Source: Punica granatum (Eukaryota > Streptophyta > Magnoliopsida > Myrtales > Lythraceae). Taken from it: a stretch of DNA of 64,000 bases. The stretch lies in NCBI RefSeq assembly GCF_007655135.1, contig NC_045128.1, positions 41,181,885 to 41,245,884 on the forward strand. The letters run 5' to 3'. Shown piece after piece: positions 22,172 to 31,483 of the stretch. Position numbers and translations under genes: made by a program. The notes below the pieces were generated by a model. The model was not told the DNA's origin and made no database searches. It saw nothing but the letters and a program-made list of their open reading frames with translations. Numbering within the stretch: the first letter of the stretch is position 1; every line of letters begins with the position of its first letter.

Positions 22172-22398
22172 CTTGTTTGGTTTGCAAATATGATTTTAAA
22201 ATCACAACTTTAACCTAATTCTACTCACAACAAAACAAAATAACTCATACAAAGTCAAAGAATGTGTCCCATTTATATTACTTTTTTTCCACAACAAAAT
22301 AAAATAACTCATACAAAGTCAAATGGTGAGCTCTATTTATACCATTTTTTTAAATCAAAATCTGATTTTAAAATCATACTTTGAAACCAAATGCAGCA
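22172..22398. mobile_element. hAT-like MITE
   Basis: The left end TTTGGTTTGCAAATATGATT then TTAAAATCA and the inverted right end TGATTTTAAAATCATACTTT then GAAACCAAA form terminal inverted repeats. An internal AAAATAACTCATACAAAGTC unit is repeated. A relative lies at 54257-54560. Confidence 0.55.
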
Positions 22399-23626
22399 TT
22401 CAAATTTTGAGGACAATTTAGGAAAATTATGCGATTTTTTTAAACTATTTTCCCTTTATTTTGAAGCTAAGAGGTCCATTTTATTCTTGGAAATTACAAA
22501 GTACAGATAAAAATGGGTGAAAAGCAAACCACAGGGGTGAGGAGAAGCAGCGCAGTGGAGGAGGCGGCCATTGATGACGATGACGATGACGATGATGATT
22601 GATCAGTCACTGATTCATCAGTCCATTAAATTTAATTAATGCCCCAGCCACTCTATTTTTCAGTAATGGATTTTACCATTACTAAAAACACAAGTAATGC
22701 TTAACCAAACACTATAGAGTCCAGATACTGGAGAGATCCTCCAAGGTAAACTACCCCTGAAAGTAAAAAACCAAAACCGATGAATGAGCTCAAACTAGCA
22801 AACTAACTAATGCTTCAAACCTATTGCTGACTATGAAGATCCCCGGCGAAAACCGATCGAGAAAGGAGGGTCTTCAAATCCATTAAATGCAAGCAGTCTT
22901 AGCTTCTAAAACAGATATCAAAGACGAGATGATTTATATTAGACACAAAAAGATAGAATGCCTCTCCTACTCATATAGACACAGTTACAGAAGCTATTGA
23001 ATTTTACCAAGAAAAAAACCCACATAGGGAAAGAAATTTGATACTCTTACGATTTCAAAGTAATCTTTAAATTATTTATAGTCATTTTCTCGAGACTCCT
23101 TCTATAAAAACTAAAGAGATTTTATTATAAGAATATGTTCTTTTATCTTACTATATATCGAATTCTATATACACCAATGTTTTCTTGATTACAATGCTTC
23201 CTTCACCCTGCATGAGAACTGATTAGGACCTCTCCTTATCAGTTTTATCGCATTTCAAATCTCTATGTGTTTCTCCTTTTGGAGCTGTTGCATTCATCCC
23301 AGTTGTACTTCCTCTCTTATCTCTCTCTCTCCTCATTAATTCTTTCCAACTCTGTTCTGTGGTAGCTGTCTACATTTGATAGACGAAGAAACCATTCAAA
23401 CCCTACTCAAAATCAGTCCCAAAGCTGTATTTTCTTTGACATAACCTTAAAATAAATATCTCTGTTTGACCCCTTTTGTTTTGGATCTGCCGCTGCCTGC
23501 TGGTTTATTGAATTCTGCTACAACCCCCACCCTTTATAAGTATTGTTTCATCGGGTTGTAGTGCTTTCGGCATCTTCAGAAAAAGAATGTACTCTTCTTG
23601 ATCTGAGAAGTTCGATTCCAAGCACT
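22399..23626 (+). promoter_or_regulatory. Upstream region of the TCP gene
   Basis: No gene. A GATGAC repeat lies at about 22572-22598. CCTTTATAAGTATT at 23531-23544 could be the TATA box. A five-codon upstream ORF including its stop (ATG at 23587, TGA at 23599-23601) precedes the TCP start if transcription begins at the usual distance. Confidence 0.4.
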
Positions 23627-24529
23627 ATGAGGGGCATGGGAGGGGAGATAGTGCAGGTCCAAGGAGGCCACATCGTCCGTTCCACTGGGCGCAAGGACCG
23701 CCACAGCAAGGTCTACACTGCCAAGGGCCCCAGGGACCGGCGGGTCCGTCTCTCAGCCCATACTGCCATTCAGTTCTACGATGTCCAGGACAGGCTCGGC
23801 TACGACCGGCCAAGCAAGGCCGTGGACTGGCTCATCGAAAATGCAAAGCCTGCCATCGACAAGCTGGTTGAGCTTCCCCAATGGCAGAATATTCCTGACA
23901 GTGCCGCTGCAGCTGGCGGCGGCGATGATGATAACGGCGATGTCTCCATGATGGAGATACGAACTGCTGCAGATTCCGAAGAACTCAATAATCTAGAGTC
24001 TTCTGGGTTCGTGCCATCGCAGCAGCCACTTGATTCTGTGAGCAACTCCATGATGGACATGATTTCGCAGAAAGATCTGGGCTTGTCTCTTCACTCTTTC
24101 CAGCAAGCTCCAAAACGGCACGAGCAGACTGCCCCGCTCTTTGGAAGCTCTGCAGGTCCGGTAGGGTTCGGCTTCGAGGCCGGCAATAACTACCCAAGAT
24201 CGGCAGCCAACTGGAGCAATGACACATGTACTGAGAACCGGGATGACTTTTCGTTCAACCTGCAGCTGCCTCTACAGCAGCCTACTTCCGTAGGTCTTGG
24301 TGGCTACAACTTTCCGCAAAGGGGACCCCTTCAGTCCAGTTTCTCCACTGCATTTCAGCAGTCGTTCAGCTTCGGTGGTCGCTTCGTGCCCGATGGGTTC
24401 CCAGGCATGGGAATCCCGGGGCAAGTTCACGACGAGGAAGGATCTGATAATGTTGGGTTACAGAAGCCGCCATCATCATCAGCCTATGCTTCTTTAAGCT
24501 CATCAGGTCATTCACTCAAGAGGACCTGA
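23627..24529 (+). CDS. TCP4: CIN-class TCP transcription factor (TCP3/TCP4-like)
   Basis: Single exon, 300 aa from ATG 23627 ([20 protein letters not shown]). A frame extending 28 codons further needs a TTG start and was not used. The TCP domain spans about residues 20-80: basic [20 protein letters not shown] then [20 protein letters not shown] and [19 protein letters not shown], the class II basic helix-loop-helix-like DNA-binding fold. The remainder is Ser/Gln-rich. A miR319 target site in the coding sequence confirms the JAW/CIN group, which restrains cell proliferation and promotes leaf maturation. TCP3, TCP4 and TCP10 are not separated here; the symbol is a best guess. Confidence 0.92.
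   Translation: MRGMGGEIVQVQGGHIVRSTGRKDRHSKVYTAKGPRDRRVRLSAHTAIQFYDVQDRLGYDRPSKAVDWLIENAKPAIDKLVELPQWQNIPDSAAAAGGGDDDNGDVSMMEIRTAADSEELNNLESSGFVPSQQPLDSVSNSMMDMISQKDLGLSLHSFQQAPKRHEQTAPLFGSSAGPVGFGFEAGNNYPRSAANWSNDTCTENRDDFSFNLQLPLQQPTSVGLGGYNFPQRGPLQSSFSTAFQQSFSFGGRFVPDGFPGMGIPGQVHDEEGSDNVGLQKPPSSSAYASLSSSGHSLKRT
24319..24339 (+). promoter_or_regulatory. miR319 target site in the TCP coding sequence
   Basis: The 21-base site AAGGGGACC-CCTTCAGTCCAG is complementary to miR319 with few mismatches, concentrated near the miRNA 3' end. The same position encodes the QRGPLQSS motif typical of miR319-regulated CIN TCPs. It predicts transcript cleavage during leaf development. Confidence 0.9.
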
Positions 24530-26100
24530 CCCCATTTTATCTCTTAGGTTAGGTATGCAACCTCAATCTAGCTAGTTTAGCTTCAACTTTAACGGGGTCT
24601 AAAAATTCCGAGATCTCCACAACCTTTATCATTAATTTCAAGTCGACTGCTCTATATACTTAATGTTACTCACAAAGACAAAGTGTTGAAGCGCACTTGG
24701 TACATCATGGTTGAATTACCAATAGATTCATTTGCCGTTTGATTATTGTTAATTTAATAGGAACTTGGCATTGCGAAGGATGAATGAATGAAGTTCATCA
24801 AGTTGATGCAGCATGGGAAAAGACGTTCTTCCTAGTCAGGCCAACTCTGCAGCTTGGGGGAGGAAAGAGGGAATGTCGGGTTGGATGGACTGTTTTTTTA
24901 GGTTATCTCTGCATTTGATTCCTCATTCGGTTATTCTATGTTCCACCATATGCAACATTTTTATCATTATCAATTTATTAGCTAGCTAGACTCTCTGTCA
25001 TCAGCTTTGTATGTGTTTTTTTTTTAAATCTTGATGTTTTTCATTGCTTTGGAAAAGACCAACGCCAAGTTACCAGCTTGGAATTCAATGTCATCTGAAA
25101 CATGTCTTCGTCTTCAACTTGTAAGTAGAATATTCTCTTGTTTTGCATCTAACTGGCAATAGATATGGGCCTCCCTCCCTCCCTTAACTTCTGAGGACAA
25201 GGTGAATCTACCTGGGTAGTGTGTTTCCTGTTCATGGTACGTATCGAAGACGTTCGAGTTGTCAATTTATGTAAGATCAATGTATCTCGATCCAGCTTAA
25301 GCATTAGTTAGAGATCAAACCGCATATGTACATGTATAAGAAACCCTGACATGTGCAATTTAAGAATCATATACAGCGTAGCTTTGACATGCTTAGGCCC
25401 AAACTGAGCAGGTCCAGGAACCAGTGGCTCACTGGGCCAAGACATGAAAACCAGAACTGATTCTTCTTCTAGAGGTGCAAGGGCCGAACCGAGCTCACTT
25501 GAAGGCTGCTCGAACTCGAGTCCAAGTCAAGGACAAGCTTTCGGGTCTTATGACTTCAGCTCGAGGTCTACAATATGCTCGATCCATGAGGCTCATAAAC
25601 CTTATCATTGACTCTAGGATCCAAACGCGGCCGCCCGGAACCCGCATCGGGTGTGACTTATTATGGTGTGAAACCAACAGTTGGGTTAGTCTACTGGTGC
25701 ATGGAAGATTGGAAGTTGTGACATCGATCCAACTTTCCTAAAATCTGTTTTTCCCTGAGTAACACGTATCATATCAAAGTCGCGTGCTTACGGCTTAATT
25801 CCAATCTGAGGAGATTTGACAGATTTCCGGAATAGAAGGGAAATTTCACATCGCAGGAAGGCCTTTCTTTCCAAGGGAAAACCGTAACAAAATTTTAGAG
25901 CACAAAAGTCTACGTGTTTGACTGACTCCATCGGGGGCAATATCTCCAAGTCAATGGAAGGCAAGACATCCTCAGGAGAAAGGAAGACAACCTCTTTAAT
26001 GCCAATGGCGCCGGCAATTTTACGTCATTTACAGTATGCATAAATTCAATAGAAGCCCCTTAGAAATTAAAATGTGATTTGACGAGTCAAGATGCCTTTT
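24530..26100. other. Intergenic, no supported gene
   Basis: 3' flank of the TCP gene and unique AT-rich DNA. The short frame at 25475-25741 has no recognised motif. Confidence 0.4.
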
Positions 26101-26107
26101 ATTTTGG

Positions 26108-26640
26108 GAAAAAGATAAAAACCTTCATTGTGATTTGGAATCGGAATAAATCCCACCATGTTTTTTTATTTGGAACAATTAGCTCATGTGGTTTGCTTCG
26201 TTAGATATAGGGGTTACGGCGTTAATTTTTTTTCATTTTCAATCCTCAATTTTTAACTTTTTAATCATTTTGATCGTAAATCTTTTTCTTTTATCATTCA
26301 TATCCTCAACTTTCTATTTTGTTTCATTTTAATCCTATAATGAAAAATTAAAGAATTGGCGGCCCCGACCCCCTCCCCCTTCGATTTTTCGTTATAAGAC
26401 TAAAATGAAACAAAATAAAAAGTTGAGGATAGGAATGATAAAAGAAAAGGATTTAGGATTAAAATGATTAAAAAGCTAAATATTGAGGACTGAAAATGAA
26501 AAAAATTAACGCCGTAAACCCCTATGTCTAACGGAGCAAACCACGGAGGGGATTAATTGTCCCAAACAAAATAACAATATGTGATTTGTCTCGACCCCAA
26601 ATCATAAGGGGAGTTTTTATCTTTCTCCCTTTTTATTTAA
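26108..26640. mobile_element. Long foldback (hairpin) element, about 530 bp
   Basis: The left half (AAAAAGATAAAAACC ... GTTAGATATAGGGGTTACGG) and the inverted right half (...TAAACCCCTATGTCTAACGG ... AGTTTTTATCTTTCTCCC) pair over more than 200 bases per arm, closing on a GC-rich centre at about 26355-26390 (GGCGGCCCCGACCCCCTCCC). No coding capacity; a MITE or foldback transposon. Confidence 0.8.
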
Positions 26641-27195
26641 TGTGCAGCATCATCATACATATGATAATAAATGACGACTATGCTATCATTTAGGAATTTG
26701 TACCCTTATGCAGAAAAAATATGAAATTATTGACGCTAATTTTTTTTTAGTAAGTATTGAGTCTCACATAAAAAAGTAACGGCGAAAATTACAAATTTAT
26801 AAGAGATTTGATATTATAATTTAATAGCTTGAGATTTTGAATTGAAAATGTATCTAATTGCTTATTTATGTGAAATGAAAATTTTACAATAAAAATATTG
26901 ATTGATCGTATCAAATTTTTTTTTCTAAGTCGGTATGACGTAAAATCTAGAAGGGAAATGTTTCCTTTTTTCCTGAACATAAAAAGAAAATAAGCCCGTC
27001 AAAATGGGAAAGTAGTTCGAGAAGTTAGAAAACCATGTGAGAGTAGGGGCAGGGCAAGTCAACATTCAACAGTCAACGCTCTTGAAAAACCAAGCTCTCT
27101 GCCAGAACCCCATTTCCTACGCATTCTCCATGCGCTTTCACAAGCTAATCAATAAAACAGAACCAACTCCCCCACAGAGAAACTCCACGCGAGTT

Positions 27196-28050
27196 ATGTG
27201 GAGGAGAGGACTGTTCTTTCCAATGGCTCCTCCTCTTCCTCCATCTAGAGGACCATTCTTCCTGATGGCTCCTCCTCTTCCTCCATCTCCTTCATTCATC
27301 GCCTCGAGCAAACACGATGATCACGAAGAGGGGAGGATGGAACCATCGGGGTACGCCAGGAAAAGTTATGACCTGAACAGCAAGATCATGCTGGCGTCGA
27401 TCATTTCGTTGTCGGTGGTGGTAGTTCTCGTCACCCTCCTCCACATATACGCGAGGTGGCTCATCCGCCGCCAGGCCCGCCGCAGGGCAGCCATGAATAG
27501 CTTGGGCCTGGTGGCCCGGGGAAATCATCACTCTCAGCCTCCGCCCAAGACGGGCCTTGACCCTTCAGTCATAGCCTGCCTCCCCACATTTGTATTCCGG
27601 CAACTCGATACGACAGCCCAGACTGCGACCACACTGACTGCATCCGAGTGTGCGGTCTGCCTGAGTGTCTTAGAGGACGAGGAAGTGGTTAGACTGTTGC
27701 CTAACTGCAAGCACACTTTCCACATTGAATGCATTAATAAGTGGTTCGCCACGCACTCAACATGCCCAATTTGCCGGGCCGAAGCAAAGCCTGCAGATCA
27801 GCCTGAACCGGCTGGTCAGTCTGCTGGGCCTCCACCAACAGCACCGCCGATACTCGAACGCACAGGTTCTGTGGTCTCTTTGTGCGTGGAGGGTACTTCA
27901 TCAGAAGAGGCAGGGGCGAGCTCAGCCCATAAGCGGAGCGGATCAATCTCGAGGCTCAGTTCATTCAGGAGAATGCTCAGCAGGGAAAGATCATCAAGAA
28001 GGATTCAGCCCGAAGAAGACGGTACGGAAGATCTTGAAAGACAACAGTGA
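27196..28050 (+). CDS. ATL-family RING-H2 E3 ubiquitin ligase
   Basis: Intronless; 284 aa from ATG 27196, or 237 aa if the start is ATG 27337 (MEPSGYARKSYDLNSK). A membrane helix follows (IMLASIISLSVVVVLVTLLH), then the basic RRQARRRAA, the GLD motif (KTGLDPSVIACLPTFVF) and a RING-H2 finger CAVC...C-x-H-x2-H-x2-C...CPIC with the family's usual spacing. The tail is Ser-rich with SRLSSFRRMLSRERSSRR. This order defines ATL ligases, membrane-anchored enzymes often induced by elicitors; ATL40/41 are the closest I recall. The N-terminal extension contains a duplicated APPLPPS segment and may be untranslated. Longer frames upstream lack an ATG. Confidence 0.88.
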   Translation: MWRRGLFFPMAPPLPPSRGPFFLMAPPLPPSPSFIASSKHDDHEEGRMEPSGYARKSYDLNSKIMLASIISLSVVVVLVTLLHIYARWLIRRQARRRAAMNSLGLVARGNHHSQPPPKTGLDPSVIACLPTFVFRQLDTTAQTATTLTASECAVCLSVLEDEEVVRLLPNCKHTFHIECINKWFATHSTCPICRAEAKPADQPEPAGQSAGPPPTAPPILERTGSVVSLCVEGTSSEEAGASSAHKRSGSISRLSSFRRMLSRERSSRRIQPEEDGTEDLERQQ

Positions 28051-28838
28051 GTTAGAAAGCATAAAGTTGACAAGAATTTTTCCTCTATTCCATTTTTCAG
28101 TTCTTATGTATACATGTCACGCCATACAATTGATATATGACACACACTTTCTGGTTAACAAAGTCAGCTGTATCGCTCGAGTTTTGCCGATAGTGTTAGA
28201 AGTTCAATATCCCTGTAAATTTTTGTACTCCTAGGGCATATATAGTACATACACATAAACATATACATGAACATTAAACTTGGTCTACGACCATGACATG
28301 TGCCAAGGATTTGGTTACCTAAAGTTTGGCACGCTATTCAACGGAGTAGACTGACTCTTCGGTTAGGAGAGGGAAAAGCTTTCCTATTTTGTCGTAGAAA
28401 AGGAAAAGTGTGACTTCAAGAACAGTAATACTTTTTTTTTTTTTCTTTTTATACATCAAAACATGATATCATATGAGAGAGTAAACAAATTATGAGGAAA
28501 AGAAATCACATCATCTTTGGAGCAGAGATCTCGAATTCGCAGAAAAGTGTTAGCTTTCATTACAGGACTTGATTTGCCTTTCGGACCCTCGAGCGACCAA
28601 AACAGGTGATAAATCCCGCGAACATACGAGAAGAATCGTATCGATAACTTCATCTTACTTACATGATAGAGATCAAGATACGTTCAATCTAGAAAGAATT
28701 TCACTAACCTAATAAAGGTCACTACATGAATTCGTGCCAAAATGTTTCTTTTCCTGTGGTTGGAAGGAATGGGCCTTAGCCTTTGATCTGCAGCTGATTG
28801 TGAGCTCCCGAAAATAAATTTTCTCAATCAGCACTTTG
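28051..28838. other. Intergenic between convergent genes
   Basis: It should contain the 3' ends of the ATL gene (+) and the PDCB-like gene (-). A T-rich run is at 28432-28448. No gene was seen. Confidence 0.5.
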
Positions 28839-30510
28839 TCATCCAATAACCAGCATCACAGCGACAAGCAAATGGGCGATAATTAGGAATGAGTACCATT
28901 GCATGGTAATCCGACTGCAGCCATTCAAATCTTCGTATGTAGGCCCTAGTCCAACTGTTGTTGATGTACCTGAATGGCTTCCATTTTTTACAGACGAGCT
29001 GCACCCCAACAAACATTTAAAACAATCAGCAACTGTAGTCTCAAAGAGGGCATAGATAACAATAGAAGAAAAATGCAGGCCATGAAAGTAGGTATAACTT
29101 GTGCGACAACCCGCGCCTCTCACATATTTAGTCATTTTTTTCTAGCTGGCAAGGTTTTGTCCAGGGCATATCAAGATTCATGAACAAAACGGTCAAGAGG
29201 AACCACGACAGATATAGTTTATATATATTCAGACAGAAGAGCGGACACGGTCACAATTTTAGAATCTATAAATGATGGAATTATGTGTCGAACTGGCAAT
29301 TTAAGTTTCCAAACGAACTAATTTTTACAAGTAATTTTTCAGGTAGTTCAGTTTTGATTGTTGAACAATAAGAAATTGCACAACAGAAAAAGTTGAGCAC
29401 ATTGCTAACAATTATTAGCTTGATTTAAATTGGGGTTTTTCGCCACTTCATCATCCTTGTAAAATAAAAGTACTGGAAATTAAAACACTAACCACATGAA
29501 TGCACATGCTAAATGTTTCAATTTCAGAACTAATCCAGACATAATCACACAGCTAGCAGAAGAATAGAATAGATAAAAGAAAAGACCAGATTGCACTTAT
29601 TGAAGCCATAATTGCTGCCAAAGGTAATTAATAGTTACCTGGATGGGAATTTGCAATTACCTTTACCTGAAACAAATGAAAACGAATCGTCATAAGTAGA
29701 TGTAAAGAAGCATAAGCCACAATTTGCCTGTAAAAATGTACAAAAGCTCCAATCCAACTTTTAATCACCGCCATTTCCAGCAGATTATGATTCATATGTC
29801 AGCCACCAACTGGACTATAAGCTTCCGTTCAGGACAGTGAAACGGAGGCGAGGCATAGAGCAACTTCTCTGAGATGAAATTAAGCTGATGCGATGCAGCG
29901 TTATCGGAACCATGATGGACGCAGTACTAAAGCAACGAGCATGGCATGCCTAAAGCGGAATCAATCCAACTCAACACCCTGATATATCCTAAGGTAAATC
30001 AACCAAGAATGGTTTCACATTTGGTAGATCCGAGAACATGAGATCAACCTTGAACATGGAAATCTACACCGAGATCTAAACCTCCACCGATAAAAGATCA
30101 GAATCGGAAACCCTGCTACTATTACTACCACTGCTGCTGAAACTAGCAGGGGATGGTGGACACTCACTGGGATTAAGAGAGATAAGGGCGGCGGTGTTGC
30201 CGAAGTAGCAGCTGTCATCAGTGAGGCCGTGGGTGAGGTAGTAGCTGTTGAAGGCGTAGGAGGCCATTGTTCCGATGTCGGAGGGGAAGTAGCACCTGCC
30301 TCCCTGCTGGATTGCGCTGCAGTCGGTGCCCCCAGGCCCGCAGGCCCAGTCGAGAGCCCCTTGGAGGGCCGCGTCCTCCGCGTTGTTCTTGGCCACGCAC
30401 CACAGCTCCAGGTTCACCCCGCCGTCGTGGGCCGCACCGGAAACGCCGGCCATGAGGGAGAGCGCTGTCAGCAGGAGGAGGAGGAGGAAGAAGTAGAAGT
30501 TTCCAGCCAT
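28839..30510 (-). CDS. PDCB5: Plasmodesmata callose-binding protein (X8 domain, GPI-anchored)
   Basis: Three exons, 30510-30168, 29666-29639 and 28998-28839, give 176 aa. A signal peptide (MAGNFYFFLLLLLLTALSLM) is followed by the X8 carbohydrate-binding module from about residue 35: LWCVAKNNAEDAALQGALDW, ACGPGGTDCSAIQQGGRCYF, and ALISLNPSKGNCKFPS. Six Cys and the FGNTA motif are present. The tail is Ser-rich, then hydrophobic to the end (YSFLIIAHLLVAVMLVIG), as needed for a GPI anchor. X8 proteins of this type bind callose at plasmodesmata and modulate cell-to-cell flow. Reading straight through exon 1 loses the last Cys and the anchor, whereas splicing the 28-nt middle exon restores both. 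PDCB5 (At3g58100) is the likely counterpart. Confidence 0.88.
29639..29666 (-). other. 28-nt micro-exon of the PDCB-like gene
   Basis: TTTCAG acceptor, then two bases completing Ser, codons for KGNCKFPS, and two bases of the next Ser before GTAACT. Its phase (2 + 24 + 2) fits both neighbours, and it supplies the conserved C-K-F/Y-P block of the X8 domain. Confidence 0.85.
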
Positions 30511-30838
30511 TAGAGAGAGAAAGTAGAAAGAGAGAGAGGGGGGGGGGAGGGATCTGCCGTGCTGACTGCTGAGAATGTGAAATGTGACCGTTACTGAGCT
30601 CTGGAGAAGGGAAAGATGGAGTGAATAGGAGAAGAAAGGAGTGGGACTGGTTGCCGCACCGCAGCGCATGTGAAGGTGACGACGAACTTTGTCGTCGACG
30701 TCTGTGGGACCCGCACTCCGCCGCATTCTCCTCATTTTAGCCAATTAATTTCATAGGCAGCAGTGCTGGTGGGTCCCACCAAGGAGATAACTATTGATCC
30801 ATGAGCTTGAGCTGAAGTTCATCTAATTCGATCTTAAG
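30511..30838 (-). promoter_or_regulatory. Promoter and leader of the PDCB-like gene
   Basis: GA/CT-rich leader (30511-30545) directly upstream of the start. A long in-frame extension to 30744 exists but lacks family similarity and is not counted as coding. Confidence 0.35.
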
Positions 30839-30852
30839 TGCAACTTAACCAG

Positions 30853-30995
30853 CTCCGAGACCCGGGTTCGAATCCTCTTGGGACCACCGGAGCGTCTTTG
30901 AAGTAATTACTCGTTTCGTGCGTCGCCGGAGGTTCACGGAGCCTCGGGGATTAGTCGGGCGAAGCCTGGACACCCCGAGTTAGCAAAAAAAAAAA
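30853..30995 (+). mobile_element. 5'-truncated SINE with 14-bp target duplication
   Basis: TGCAACTTAACCAG occurs at 30839-30852 and 30996-31009. The body begins CTCCGAGACCCGGGTTCGAATCC-type sequence, keeping a perfect tRNA box B (GGGTTCGAATCC) but lacking box A. It ends GGATTAGTCGGGCGAAGCCT, GGACACCCCGAGTTAGC and an A run, like Au-type plant SINE 3' ends. Confidence 0.85.
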
Positions 30996-31483
30996 TGCAA
31001 CTTAACCAGTACCCGATTAAGAACATTTGAACCTAATTGAGTTTTCAGCATGTTAACCCTAATCGAGTTTTCTCTTTCTTTTTCCTTTTTGGTGAACAAT
31101 CAAGAATACAATTTTTTTTAAACTTTTGATCTCAATAGTAAACTCTGACCCAGTAAACTCTCGATCGCCTGCATCCTTTCAAGTTTGTGTGCCTTATATA
31201 TTTGCTTTGTAGATCATGACATGTTTTGAGTGCATGCAATCATTTTATCTAGAAAAATCATGTCGGTACCAAGTTAAATTGAAGAATCACTGACATACAA
31301 TTTCTTGGTTCAACGACATTGTCCTACAAATCGAGGAATAATACATGACAACTTGCTTGCGGGGGGGTGGGGAATGATAACCTGAGGCACTGCCTACTTC
31401 CTGTATGTAAGCGTTCTGCTGAAGTTCAAAACTTTGATTCGATCTGCTATTGTCGTCCCTTCTCCTTCAATGGCCTGCTACAC

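Noticed and set aside
30076..30167. Open frame of PDCB exon 1 continuing to TAG at 30076
   Set aside because: It lacks the last X8 cysteine and a GPI tail. GTGAGT at 30167 plus two downstream exons give a complete family member.
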